From NCBI GenBank assembly GCA_031430555.1, contig JANPBQ010000305.1:1-20966 (forward strand): a DNA stretch of 20,966 nt, read 5' to 3'. The DNA is from UKL13-2 sp031430555. GTDB lineage: Bacteria; Pseudomonadota; Gammaproteobacteria; Burkholderiales; Usitatibacteraceae. Shown here one piece after another: positions 1 through 8,177 of this stretch (position 1 is its first letter; the number at the start of each line of letters is the position of its first letter). Under the pieces are notes generated by a model. That model did no database searches and was not told where the DNA came from. It was given only the letters and a program-made list of their open reading frames with translations. The position numbers and the translations under genes were made by a program.

Positions 1-108
1 TCGGCGGCGAGTTTCACCGGCAAGCCCCAACCGAGTCAGGTCATCAACATCGATCGTCTTGCACGCAGTCCGAAAGACTCGGCAGCGACTGTTTCAACCG
101 AAACCTGA
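1..108 (+). CDS. C-terminal end of an unidentified upstream gene (partial)
   Basis: Frame 1 is open from the first base to a TGA at 106-108, giving 35 residues that end in a hydrophilic, Ser/Thr-rich tail (last residues KDSAATVSTET). It ends 17 bases before the start of the next gene, as expected for a preceding member of the same operon. No domain can be recognised in so short a piece. Other frames are also open here, so the assignment rests on the spacing and on the plausible composition of the tail. It could equally be non-coding. Confidence 0.35.
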   Translation, partial: SAASFTGKPQPSQVINIDRLARSPKDSAATVSTET

Positions 109-125
109 ACTGCAGCGAGTCCTCA

Positions 126-1061
126 ATGGGTGCGGCGGACGCAATACATGTCGTGTCCCCGACGCCGCGCGTGTCGGTTGTGGTCGCCGCACGAGAGCCG
201 CCCGACACGACCGAACAAGCCCTTCTTTCGCTGGCCCGGCAAATTCAAGCCGCGGAATTCGAGGTTCTTATTGTCGACGGCAGTGATGATGGAAAGCTGG
301 AAGCGCTCGCGAAACGATTTCCGGGGTTCCGCCACATTGCGTTGCCCGGTGGCAATCTTCCCGAATTGAAAGCCGAGGCGATTCGACAGGCGCGCAGTGA
401 ATTTGTTGCCGTGCTCGACCCCAGTGATGCCGCCGCGCCAAACTGGATCAGTGAAATACTTGTCGCATTCGATGATGCAAGCGTGTCGGCAGTGGGCGGC
501 TCGGTGTTGCTGTCAGGCCCGAAGACCGCCGGTAACATCGCAGCCTATTTGTTCGAATACGGTGCGTTCAATCCGCCTATCGCAGACGGCGAGACATTGG
601 GTGACTTGCCGGGAAACAATGTCGCGTATCGCCGCAGCGCGTTGATCGACACCTGTTTCGATATTCTGGCGTCGGAAGGGTTCAACAAGCCGTTTTTTCA
701 CGAGCGTATTCGCGCGTGCGGCGGGCGGCTCATCATCAGGCCCGGCATGCGCGTAGACCATCTTACGCACTATTCGTTGGCGGACTTCGGTGCGCGGCGC
801 TTCCATTACGGACGCTGCTTTGGCGCAGTGCGTGCGAGGAGAGCTCCATTGGGAAGCAAGGTTCTCTACCGTGTATTTGCCCCGGCTGTTGTGCCGCTGC
901 TGATTGTCCGGCACTTTGTCCGCAACGTACGTCACGCGGAAAATCGGCGTCTTTTAGCCGTTGCCGTTTTTCCACTATTTGGCATTTGCGTTTTCTGGGG
1001 CATCGGCGAATGGTTGGGTTATTGGTTTGGTGCCGGGCGATCCTGCAAAAAATTGTTTTGA
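126..1061 (+). CDS. Glycosyltransferase family 2 with C-terminal membrane helices
   Basis: A 311-residue GT-A fold glycosyltransferase, expected to move a sugar from a nucleotide donor to a lipid-linked or polymer acceptor at the inner face of the membrane. The first strand (PRVSVVVAA, residues 14-22) is followed by VLIVDGSDDG (47-56) and by LDPSD (97-101) at the metal-binding DxD position. GNNVAYRR (163-170) is the acceptor-side motif typical of this GT2 subgroup. Hydrophobic segments lie at about 250-263 and 276-300, ending in W-x-x-GE-x-x-GYWFG. The ATG at 126 was chosen because the first strand follows closely; its Shine-Dalgarno is weak and the frame is open upstream. Two paralogues lie downstream (5565-6437 and 7204-8109) and share the closing motif. 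The donor and acceptor cannot be inferred. Confidence 0.88.
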   Translation: MGAADAIHVVSPTPRVSVVVAAREPPDTTEQALLSLARQIQAAEFEVLIVDGSDDGKLEALAKRFPGFRHIALPGGNLPELKAEAIRQARSEFVAVLDPSDAAAPNWISEILVAFDDASVSAVGGSVLLSGPKTAGNIAAYLFEYGAFNPPIADGETLGDLPGNNVAYRRSALIDTCFDILASEGFNKPFFHERIRACGGRLIIRPGMRVDHLTHYSLADFGARRFHYGRCFGAVRARRAPLGSKVLYRVFAPAVVPLLIVRHFVRNVRHAENRRLLAVAVFPLFGICVFWGIGEWLGYWFGAGRSCKKLF

Positions 1062-1299
1062 ATCACCATGGCGTTTGTAACGAAAGTCTGTCGGTTCATT
1101 TTGGCATCAAGGGTATCCGCAAATCCGTCCTTCAATTACAATCACTTACACGTCCACAAAGAGACCGCACTTGATTGCGCAAATAGGTGAACCGAAAAAA
1201 GTAGTTGCCCTTCCGGTCGGTAACCCACCACAGGCCCTGCTCAATCAATACGCGGCAGTCCGGTTTGGCTGAATCCAATATGCATCAGGGAGATAAAAC

Positions 1300-3102
1300 T
1301 TGAATTCTGAGCGCAGCAAAGACAATCGAATGATCGTCATTGGCGGCGGGCCTGCAGGCTTGACGGCGGCGCTGGAAGCGACGAATCACGGCGCGATTCC
1401 CCTTGTGCTGGAGAAAGACCACCAGGTTGGCGGTATCGCCCGTACCGACCAGTACAAGGGCTACCACTTCGACATGGGTGGTCACCGCTTCTTCACCAAG
1501 AACAAGGAAGTCAAAGCACTGTGGAAGGAGATCATGGGCGGCGAATTTCTGCGCCGTCCCCGCCTGTCGCGCATCTACTATCAGCAAAAGTTCTTCAACT
1601 ATCCCCTGAAGCCGATAAACGCGCTTACCGGTCTGGGTTTTGTGCAAAGCATATTGATCGGATTCAGCTATATCCGCTGGCAACTGTTCCCTTATCGCCG
1701 CGAAGAGACCTTCGAAGAATGGGTCACCAACCGCTTCGGTCGGCGGCTGTTCATGATCTTTTTCAAATCCTATACCGAGAAGGTATGGGGGATTTCGTGC
1801 TCCGAGCTGAAGGCCGAATGGGCGGCACAGCGCATCAAAGACCTGTCGCTGAAAACGGCGCTGATGAGCATGATCGTCAAACCGGGCTCAAAGATTACCA
1901 CCCTGATTGAAGAATTTGACTATCCGCGTCTCGGCCCCGGCATGATGTGGAAAGCTTTCACGACCGAGATCGAGAAGCGCGGCGGTGAGGTGCGGCTCAA
2001 TCAGGAAGTCGAGCGTATTGAGCGCACCGGCCAGCGCATTGACGCGGTCGTCACCGGCAAGGGCGATGCTGAGACGCGATTGGTCGGCAGCCACTTCGTA
2101 TCCAGCATGCCGGTCGCGGAATTTATCCGCAAACTCGATCCGCCGGCCCCAGAGTCGGTATTGCAGGCGGCGGCCAAACTGCATTACCGGGATTTCCTGA
2201 CCGTCTGCCTGATCGTCAATAAACCCGACCTGTTCCCTGACAACTGGATTTACATTCACGACCCAAGCGTTCAGGTGGGGCGCATTCAGAATTTCAAGAA
2301 CTGGAGTCCGGACATGGTGCCGGATCCGGCCAAGACTTCGCTCGGGCTGGAATATTTCTGTACCGAAGGTGACGCGCTGTGGACAACGGCCGATGCGGAT
2401 TTGATCGAGCTCGCCAAGCGCGAAGTAGATCGCACCGGGCTTGCGAGTTACGCCGACGTTGAGGATGGCTGTGTAGTGCGAGTCGCCAAGGCGTATCCGA
2501 TTTATGACGCCGACTACGGCGATTACCTGGGTCAGGTCCGCGAGTTCGTCGACGCGCTGGAAAATTTCCACACAGTGGGTCGCAATGGCCTGCATCGCTA
2601 TAACAATCAGGATCACGCAATGCTTACGGGGCTATTGGCGACGCGCAATCTTTTGGCCGGTGAGCAAAATGATCTATGGAGTGTGAACGTCGATCAGGAG
2701 TATCACGAGGAGGAACGCGAAGAAGCGGGTGTCACGACGACCATCCCGGCACCTTCGATGCCGGGCTTGGGGGCCTGGGTGTATGCCAAGCTGGATCGGA
2801 CAGCTTCAGGGCTGGCGGTGGGCGTCATGGCCGGCGTATTGCTGTGTTTGGCGACCTTGATTCTGGTGGTAAAGGGCGGGACGGTCATTGGCCCGACACT
2901 GGGATTGTTAGGCCAGTATTTCCCGGGCTATCAGGTAAGCGTGACGGGCAGTTTCATTGGTCTGGCTTATGGGGCGGTGGCCGGCTTTGCCGGTGGCTGG
3001 TTGTTTGCCTTCCTGCGCAACGCCGCCCTGTTCACCAGCCGCGCCATTCTTTATCATCGGGCGGAACGTAAAGTCCTTCGACAAATGCTCGACTACTTTT
3101 GA
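1300..3102 (+). CDS. FAD/NAD(P)-dependent oxidoreductase, UDP-galactopyranose mutase-like, with C-terminal two-helix membrane module
   Basis: A 600-residue flavoprotein. An N-terminal dinucleotide-binding motif IGGGPAG (14-20), an acidic residue ending the second strand (E38), VGGIART (43-49) and GGHRFFTKN (60-68) place it in the family often annotated as UDP-galactopyranose mutase or protoporphyrinogen-oxidase-like and common in polysaccharide clusters. The actual substrate is unknown. After the flavin domain comes a linker and then, at about 505-575, two membrane helices separated by a loop with KGG (525-527) and GQYFPGY (538-544). This module is repeated as the separate protein encoded at 3145-3462. 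The start is a TTG at 1300, supported by AGGGAG at 1287-1292; an internal ATG at 1330 lies just before the Rossmann motif and lacks such support. It probably forms an operon with the next gene, 42 bases downstream. Confidence 0.85.
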   Translation: MNSERSKDNRMIVIGGGPAGLTAALEATNHGAIPLVLEKDHQVGGIARTDQYKGYHFDMGGHRFFTKNKEVKALWKEIMGGEFLRRPRLSRIYYQQKFFNYPLKPINALTGLGFVQSILIGFSYIRWQLFPYRREETFEEWVTNRFGRRLFMIFFKSYTEKVWGISCSELKAEWAAQRIKDLSLKTALMSMIVKPGSKITTLIEEFDYPRLGPGMMWKAFTTEIEKRGGEVRLNQEVERIERTGQRIDAVVTGKGDAETRLVGSHFVSSMPVAEFIRKLDPPAPESVLQAAAKLHYRDFLTVCLIVNKPDLFPDNWIYIHDPSVQVGRIQNFKNWSPDMVPDPAKTSLGLEYFCTEGDALWTTADADLIELAKREVDRTGLASYADVEDGCVVRVAKAYPIYDADYGDYLGQVREFVDALENFHTVGRNGLHRYNNQDHAMLTGLLATRNLLAGEQNDLWSVNVDQEYHEEEREEAGVTTTIPAPSMPGLGAWVYAKLDRTASGLAVGVMAGVLLCLATLILVVKGGTVIGPTLGLLGQYFPGYQVSVTGSFIGLAYGAVAGFAGGWLFAFLRNAALFTSRAILYHRAERKVLRQMLDYF

Positions 3103-3144
3103 AATCATTCATGATGAGCAAGCAACCAACACAGGAACATATCC

Positions 3145-3462
3145 ATGACCAGCGATAACGAAGACACCGTAATTCAAACTCGCTTACTCTATTTGAACGC
3201 GGTGGTGCAGGGCGTCACGACCGGCATGTTCGTCGGTTTGGGCCTGTTCGCTTTGACGATCTGGCTGGTGATAAAAGGCGGCGACACCGTCGGGCCACAC
3301 TTGTCATTGCTGGGACAGTATTTCATCGGCTACAGCGTCACTTGGGGTGGCGCATTTATCGGGATGATCTATGGTTTCATCGTCGGCTACGGCATAGGCT
3401 ATGCATACGCCCGCATTTATAACTGGGTGGTGGACAAAAAATCGCCGCGCACTGCGGCGTGA
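3145..3462 (+). CDS. Small two-helix membrane protein, free-standing copy of the module ending the preceding oxidoreductase
   Basis: A 105-residue protein with two predicted membrane helices, at about 22-43 and 66-88, and a short charged tail. The loop between them carries KGG (44-46), GP (50-51) and GQYFIGY (57-63). A gapless hand alignment of residues 27-93 with residues 508-574 of the preceding oxidoreductase gives 31 identities in 67 positions, so the two are clearly homologous. AGGA at 3133-3136 lies 8 bases before the ATG and supports the start. It has no known catalytic motif. The conserved glycines and the duplicated pattern suggest helix packing, perhaps pairing with the fused copy to form a four-helix unit. 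That pairing is inference. I do not recognise a named family. Confidence 0.8.
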   Translation: MTSDNEDTVIQTRLLYLNAVVQGVTTGMFVGLGLFALTIWLVIKGGDTVGPHLSLLGQYFIGYSVTWGGAFIGMIYGFIVGYGIGYAYARIYNWVVDKKSPRTAA

Positions 3463-3501
3463 GCATGCCTTGAGTTCATTGGACTTGTTGAGCGTAAGCC
3501 G

Positions 3502-4443
3502 ATGAGTGCGTCGGATCAGGCCGCCGACGCGTTCAAGCAACGTGACGCAGGCTCATACGACACCGTCAGTGACAGTTTTGCGCATTTCACGACGCGCTTT
3601 TCGCAGCCCATTGCGGAGCGTATCGTCGAAATGGCCGCGTTTGCTCCTTTGTCGCGCGTGCTCGATGTCGGCACCGGTACCGGCATCGTGGCGCTGGCGG
3701 CGGCGCGCCGCCTTGACACAAAGGGCCACGTGAACGCGATCGATTTATCCGCCGGCATGCTGGCGACCGCAGAACGGCTTGCCTCAATTGATACCGCCGG
3801 AACACGAATTACCTGGCAAAGCATGGACGCTGAGGGGCTTGAATTTAGCGACAACACTTTTGATGTTGTCTTGTCTTTGTTCGCGTTATTGCACTTTCCC
3901 AATCCACTCGGGGCCTTGCGCGAAATGCGGCGAGTACTAAAGCCGGATCAGCCGCTCGTCCTCGCGGTGGGTAGCAGCCCCTCCATGTCCACCTTTACCG
4001 GCTGGAGGCATGCGCTGCAAATGCTGCCAACTTTGTTGCGCAGACGCTTGGGTCTGGAGTTGTCGGCCCCCGCCTTTCTGGACGCAATGGTCGAAAAGTA
4101 CCTGCCGCACAGTCATGCTGACGAACAATCCGCATTGGCCGGCCACGGACACGGACGGGTTGATCCCGTGCAGGAACTGGCACGTCAGGCGGGCTTTAAC
4201 GATATTTCCACGGAATGGGTTGGGTACAATCACCCAATTGCAACGGCAGAAGAATTCTGGGAATTGCAACGCACTTTTTCCAGCCTCGCGAGAAAGCGCA
4301 TCAACGAGGCACCACCGGGCAAGGTAGATGAAATGCGAGAAGCCTTCATGGCAACCTGTCAACGCGTCTTGGCCGGTGGCGGCAAGCTCGTTTATCCGGT
4401 CGGCGTTCTGATTCTGCGCGCCCGAAAACCCGGCAGCAAATAA
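3502..4443 (+). CDS. Class I SAM-dependent methyltransferase
   Basis: A 313-residue protein with a typical Methyltransf_11/UbiE-like core. Motif I VLDVGTGTG (53-61) binds S-adenosylmethionine, D81 closes strand 2 (NAIDLSAGM), DAEGLEF (109-115) follows, and the post-motif segment FDVVLSLFALLHF (120-132) supplies strand 4. RRVLKPD (143-149) is the usual motif III region. The C-terminal 150 residues, after the core, are less conserved and probably bind the acceptor. It lies 39 bases after the small membrane protein and 48 bases before the Gfo/Idh/MocA gene. Context suggests methylation of a sugar or of a lipid-linked glycan, but the acceptor is not shown by the sequence. The Shine-Dalgarno before the ATG is weak. 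Confidence 0.85.
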   Translation: MSASDQAADAFKQRDAGSYDTVSDSFAHFTTRFSQPIAERIVEMAAFAPLSRVLDVGTGTGIVALAAARRLDTKGHVNAIDLSAGMLATAERLASIDTAGTRITWQSMDAEGLEFSDNTFDVVLSLFALLHFPNPLGALREMRRVLKPDQPLVLAVGSSPSMSTFTGWRHALQMLPTLLRRRLGLELSAPAFLDAMVEKYLPHSHADEQSALAGHGHGRVDPVQELARQAGFNDISTEWVGYNHPIATAEEFWELQRTFSSLARKRINEAPPGKVDEMREAFMATCQRVLAGGGKLVYPVGVLILRARKPGSK

Positions 4444-4491
4444 TTTTTTCGCGCGGTTCGCATCTTGCGCCGGTCGCATGGAGAACATTTG

Positions 4492-5568
4492 ATGAGCAGA
4501 ATGCGAACAGCACTCTTCGGATTGGGCTTGGTGGTGGAAGATATCCACTTGCGCGCTTGCGCCGCATTGCCCGAACTGGAATTGGTGGCCGCCTGCGATC
4601 CACGCACCGAGCGTCGCACATGGGCCGAACAAAAAGGCGTACCTGCGACCTATCCGGATGCGTTAAGCCTGTTGGAGCGCGAGAAGCCCGAGTTGGTGAT
4701 TATCGCAACGCCTCCCGACACGCACCGCGATATGTGTTTGCTGGCCCTCGCGCATGGCGCACATGTGTTGTGCGAAAAACCCTTTGTCACCCGAACCGAC
4801 GAGGCGGACGATGTGGTGAAAGCGGCTGCGGCAGCCGGTCGGATCGTGGCGGTCAATCACGAGTATCGCTATCTCGATATTTACATGAAAACCAAGCAGG
4901 CGATTGATCGCGGCGAATTCGGTCGCCCTTACCTGATTCAGGCATGGCAGCAGATGTTCCACCCGCCCTACAAGGAATCCAACTGGCGCTCGAAACTGGT
5001 TCAATCCACGCTCAATGAATTTGGCAGCCACACACTGGACCTGTTTTCCTATTTCTTCGATAGCCACGCAAACACCATCACCGCGCACACCCCCAAAGTG
5101 CGCAAGGACACCGACGCGGACGTGCTGGTGCAGGCGACGCTGCGTTATCCCAACGAATGCATGGCGACCATGCTGTTGAATCGGGTCAGTCGCGCGCCGA
5201 GGCGCTATCTCGAAATGCGCATCGACTGTGAGGAGGCATCGCTCAGATTGTCCTTCGGCGGCCTCGCGCGCGCGGCGGTGGAATGGTCGGGAGAAGTGGG
5301 GCACCCGGTGTTTCGTGCCAGTTTTGTCAAGGGCGGCGAGGCGCGGGTCGAACAGGGCGGGCGGTCGCGGATTCTCGCGGTCGATAAAGTCGAGGCACGT
5401 CCGGTCGCCACTTCCCGGGTGCTGCAAAAATTGATCGCCGATATTCGCACGGGACAACAATCACTCGACAGCGTAAATCATGCGCGCGCTTTGGCACGCA
5501 CCGTCTTCGGCGGCTATGCGTCGGCCACGCGCGGAGAGACCGTCAATCTGCAAACATTTGCGCCGTGA
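4492..5568 (+). CDS. Gfo/Idh/MocA family oxidoreductase
   Basis: A 358-residue NAD(P)-dependent oxidoreductase. The N-terminal Rossmann domain begins RTALFGLGLVV (5-15); the third glycine of the usual pattern is replaced. IATPPDTH (71-78) and the family signature CEKPF (94-98) follow; the lysine of EKP normally contacts cofactor and substrate. NEFGSHTLDL (175-184) carries the conserved histidine H180, with Asn-Glu where Asp is common. Such enzymes oxidise or reduce nucleotide-sugar or free-sugar ring carbons, often at C3. The start is the ATG at 4492, because GGAG at 4480-4483 is correctly spaced; an in-frame TTG at 4465 would put the ribosome site inside the gene. Its TGA overlaps the GTG start of the next gene by 4 bases, so translation is likely coupled. 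Confidence 0.87.
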   Translation: MSRMRTALFGLGLVVEDIHLRACAALPELELVAACDPRTERRTWAEQKGVPATYPDALSLLEREKPELVIIATPPDTHRDMCLLALAHGAHVLCEKPFVTRTDEADDVVKAAAAAGRIVAVNHEYRYLDIYMKTKQAIDRGEFGRPYLIQAWQQMFHPPYKESNWRSKLVQSTLNEFGSHTLDLFSYFFDSHANTITAHTPKVRKDTDADVLVQATLRYPNECMATMLLNRVSRAPRRYLEMRIDCEEASLRLSFGGLARAAVEWSGEVGHPVFRASFVKGGEARVEQGGRSRILAVDKVEARPVATSRVLQKLIADIRTGQQSLDSVNHARALARTVFGGYASATRGETVNLQTFAP

Positions 5569-6437
5569 CAATTGCGCTGTCGATTGTTGTCGCAAGCTCC
5601 AACGCGGTTGTGAGTATCCGCGATTGTCTCGGTTGTCTGGTGCGGCAAGTCGATGCAAGCATTGAATTGATTGTCGTGGACAATTCCAGCGACGGAAGTA
5701 CCGATATTGTGCGCACTGATTTTCCACAGATTCAACTGATGACACGGCCAACGAGCGCCCTCATCAACGAATTGTGGTCGGCGGGAATACGGCAATGCAA
5801 CGGCGCGATTGTGGCGATTACCACGGCGCACTGCATTCCATCGAATGATTGGATCAAACAGGTGCTGGAGGGACATTTGGCGGAAGCGGCGGGTGTTGGC
5901 GGCACCATCGATGGCGACCCTTTGAGCAGCCTGACCGATTGGGCAGTATGCTTTTGCCGCTACAACCATTTCCTGCCGCCGCTAACCGCCAGTGAAGTCG
6001 ATGATATAGCCGCTGACAATGCCTCCTATAAACGCGCGCCGCTGTTTCGCCATGAAGCGCAGTGGCGCGACGGATTTTGGGAGCCGCAATTGCATCGCGC
6101 GTTGGCGCAGGAAGGGCAGGTGCTGCGGATCGCGCCGGCGATGCTGGTTCGGCATCGTCATTCCTACAATTTTTCGGGATTCATGATGCAGCGCTTTTTG
6201 CACGGCCGAAAATATGGCTCGTGGCGTGCCTCAACGTTGGGATCCGTAAAACGCGCATTGATGCTGGCCGCCTCACCGTTGATTCCCTTTGTGCTGTTGC
6301 AGCGCACCACCCGGCGCGTCCTGCAAAAAAGGCGAAACCGGTCGAAATTCTTCGCGGCCCTGCCAATGATTGCGGCGTTTTATATCGCATGGGCCTGTGG
6401 CGAGACGGCGGGTTATGCAAAAGGCCTTGCGCGATGA
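5565..6437 (+). CDS. Glycosyltransferase family 2 with atypical DxD region
   Basis: A 290-residue protein starting at a GTG that overlaps the preceding stop by 4 bases. LSIVVASSN (5-13) and LIVVDNSSDGSTD (35-47) are classic GT2 strands and loop. At the metal site it has ITTAHCIP (85-92) instead of an acidic DxD. DNASYKR (151-157) matches the GNNVAYRR position of its paralogue at 126-1061. The last 60 residues hold two hydrophobic stretches ending W-A-C-GE-T-A-GY, the same closing pattern as the other two GT2 enzymes here. The lack of acidic residues may mean metal-independent or altered activity. GT2 variants with TAH at this position may exist as a subgroup, but I recall this only loosely. 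Donor and acceptor are unknown. Confidence 0.85.
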   Translation: MTIALSIVVASSNAVVSIRDCLGCLVRQVDASIELIVVDNSSDGSTDIVRTDFPQIQLMTRPTSALINELWSAGIRQCNGAIVAITTAHCIPSNDWIKQVLEGHLAEAAGVGGTIDGDPLSSLTDWAVCFCRYNHFLPPLTASEVDDIAADNASYKRAPLFRHEAQWRDGFWEPQLHRALAQEGQVLRIAPAMLVRHRHSYNFSGFMMQRFLHGRKYGSWRASTLGSVKRALMLAASPLIPFVLLQRTTRRVLQKRRNRSKFFAALPMIAAFYIAWACGETAGYAKGLAR

Positions 6438-7207
6438 GCGTCGCGATCCTGACCTATCATTCATTGGACGACAGCGGCTCGGTCATTTCCGTGGCGCCGA
6501 AAGTGTTTGCGACACAGATGAAAAGCCTCGCACAGGCGGGAATACGCGTGGTGAAACTCGACGAAGTCCCGCATCTGCTCGAGCTTGGTGAGTCCGCCGT
6601 GGCCATCACGTTCGACGACGGTTTTCGCAATTTTCGTGACCATGCGGCACCGGTACTTGCGCTGTACAATTTTCCGGCGACGGTCTTTCTGGTGACCGCG
6701 CATTGTGGCCGCGACAACGGCTGGCCCACACAGCCTGCGGATGTCGCGCTTCAACCGCTATTGAATTGGGACGAGATCAAATCGCTGCATACCGCCGGCA
6801 TTCAGTTCGGCGCTCACAGCCAAAGCCACCCATTCTTGACGCAACTTCCGCCGTACGCGGTCGTGGTGGAAATGATCGACAGCAAGCGCGCTGTCGAAGC
6901 AGCATTGGGCGAGCCGGTCGAATCGTTCGCCTATCCCTATGGCGCGTGCAGCACACCTGTCCGAGAGCTTGCGCGCCGCCATTTTCGCGTTGCGTGCGGG
7001 GTTCAATTGGGTTATGCCTCGGGTAACAGCGACCGTCTGGAACTCGAGCGCCTGGACATGTACTACTGGCGCAATCAACCCGACCTGAGCGACTTGTTTT
7101 CGTTGCGCACCCGCGCCTACGTCGGCGTGCGCGCCAAAATGCGCGCCGTGCGCCGACTGTTTTCACCGCAATCGGAGAGCAACCAATATCAGCACGGAAA
7201 ATCATGA
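6434..7207 (+). CDS. Polysaccharide deacetylase (NodB/CE4 fold), apparently cytoplasmic
   Basis: A 257-residue CE4 esterase. TFDDG (59-63) provides the catalytic base D61 and metal ligand D62. HSQSH (128-132) supplies metal-binding H128 and H132, and FAYPYG (165-170) is the conserved motif 3. Such enzymes remove N-acetyl groups from amino sugars. The start is the ATG at 6434, which overlaps the preceding TGA by 4 bases. The frame stays open to 6062, but that extension runs through the GT2 gene and looks non-coding. The protein begins directly with the first strand (MSVAILTYHS) and has no signal peptide or membrane helix, so it should act in the cytoplasm, perhaps on a lipid-linked intermediate. 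Its own stop overlaps the next ATG by 4 bases. Confidence 0.88.
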   Translation: MSVAILTYHSLDDSGSVISVAPKVFATQMKSLAQAGIRVVKLDEVPHLLELGESAVAITFDDGFRNFRDHAAPVLALYNFPATVFLVTAHCGRDNGWPTQPADVALQPLLNWDEIKSLHTAGIQFGAHSQSHPFLTQLPPYAVVVEMIDSKRAVEAALGEPVESFAYPYGACSTPVRELARRHFRVACGVQLGYASGNSDRLELERLDMYYWRNQPDLSDLFSLRTRAYVGVRAKMRAVRRLFSPQSESNQYQHGKS

Positions 7208-8109
7208 ACGACCTGAAATTGCCGGATATGTCGGTGGTGATTCCCTCGGTAAACAGTTGGTCGGATTTGCGCGGCGCATTGGACGCTGTTTATGCGCAGC
7301 AGGGCGGCGGCATCATCGAGGTATTGGTTGTTGAGCGGACAGGGGAAATTGTGCGTGCGGCCATACGGGATTCATTTCCAAATGCAACGGTAATTGAAGT
7401 CGCGTCGCACGTGACCATCCCGCAGATGCGTGCCATCGCTTTCGACGCGGCAGAAGCCGAGATCGTTGGCGTGATCGAGGATCATGTCATCGTGCCGCCG
7501 GATTGGGCGAGACGCATGATGGACGCGCACGCGACGGGCGCGCAGGTTGTCGGTGGCGCGGTGGACAATGCCGCCACCGGAACCATCGTGGATTGGGCGG
7601 CCTTTTTGTGCGAATACAGCCACTGCCTGAATCCGCCGCCCAATGGCCCCGCGCAGTGGCTTACCGGCAACAACGTCACCTATCGCAAGAGCTTGTTGCA
7701 ACGCTTCCATGGCACCCTGCGCGAAGGGCGCTGGGAGGATGCATTACACGACGCCTTTAAAGATGCGGGAATCGCGCTAATCAGCTGGCCCGATATCCGC
7801 GTGGGCCACAAGAAACATTACAGCGTCGGCGAATACACGTCGCAGCGATATCTTTACTCTCGCGCCTATGCGGCAATGCGCGTGCGGAATGCACCTATCA
7901 TCAAGCGACTGCTTTTCGGCTGCGCCACGATTGCATTGCCGCCGCTGATTTTATGGCGGGTGATATCTGAAGTCATCAAATCCGGGCGCTATCGACGCGA
8001 GTTGTTTCACTCACTGCCGTTGCTGGCGGTATTCGCGGTTTCTTGGGCATTGGGCGAAGCGATGGGTTATTGGTTCGGTGACGGGGGGGCGTTGGCGAAG
8101 GTTCGCTAG
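7204..8109 (+). CDS. Glycosyltransferase family 2, EDH variant
   Basis: A 301-residue paralogue of the GT2 at 126-1061. MSVVIPSVNSW (9-19) is the first strand. IEDHVIVPPDW (91-101) occupies the DxD position, with E92-D93-H94 as likely metal ligands. GNNVTYRK (155-162) is the acceptor-side motif. Membrane segments lie at about 237-252 and 270-295, ending SWALGEAMGYWFG. Its ATG overlaps the deacetylase stop by 4 bases, so it is the last of four coupled genes. The order GT2, deacetylase, GT2 suggests one glycosylation-deacetylation sequence on a shared acceptor, which is inference. A weak hairpin follows the stop codon. Confidence 0.87.
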   Translation: MNDLKLPDMSVVIPSVNSWSDLRGALDAVYAQQGGGIIEVLVVERTGEIVRAAIRDSFPNATVIEVASHVTIPQMRAIAFDAAEAEIVGVIEDHVIVPPDWARRMMDAHATGAQVVGGAVDNAATGTIVDWAAFLCEYSHCLNPPPNGPAQWLTGNNVTYRKSLLQRFHGTLREGRWEDALHDAFKDAGIALISWPDIRVGHKKHYSVGEYTSQRYLYSRAYAAMRVRNAPIIKRLLFGCATIALPPLILWRVISEVIKSGRYRRELFHSLPLLAVFAVSWALGEAMGYWFGDGGALAKVR

Positions 8110-8140
8110 ACAAACGACGGGGTGAATCGGTCGATTTGTT
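8110..8140 (+). terminator. Possible weak terminator after the GT2 gene
   Basis: ACAAACGAC (8110-8118) pairs with GTCG-A-TTTGT (8130-8139) with one bulged A and an 11-base loop, directly after the TAG stop. Only a short T-rich end follows. It lies in the 68-base gap between two convergent genes, where a terminator is expected. The stem is AT-rich, so the call is weak. Confidence 0.25.
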
Positions 8141-8177
8141 GCGTCCGCTGAAAATTCAGTAAATCGATGCCTCCCGC

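Noticed and set aside
1888..2616. Long antisense open frame within the oxidoreductase gene
   Set aside because: The sense gene has clear family motifs; long antisense frames are common in GC-rich genes and this one has no motif.
3937..5460. Two long minus-strand frames opposite the methyltransferase and Gfo/Idh/MocA genes
   Set aside because: Both are shadows of strongly supported sense genes, with low-complexity or Arg/His-rich translations.
6062..6433. N-terminal extension of the deacetylase frame
   Set aside because: It overlaps the well-supported GT2 gene in another frame and has no domain; the ATG at 6434 with the 4-base overlap fits the CE4 fold exactly.
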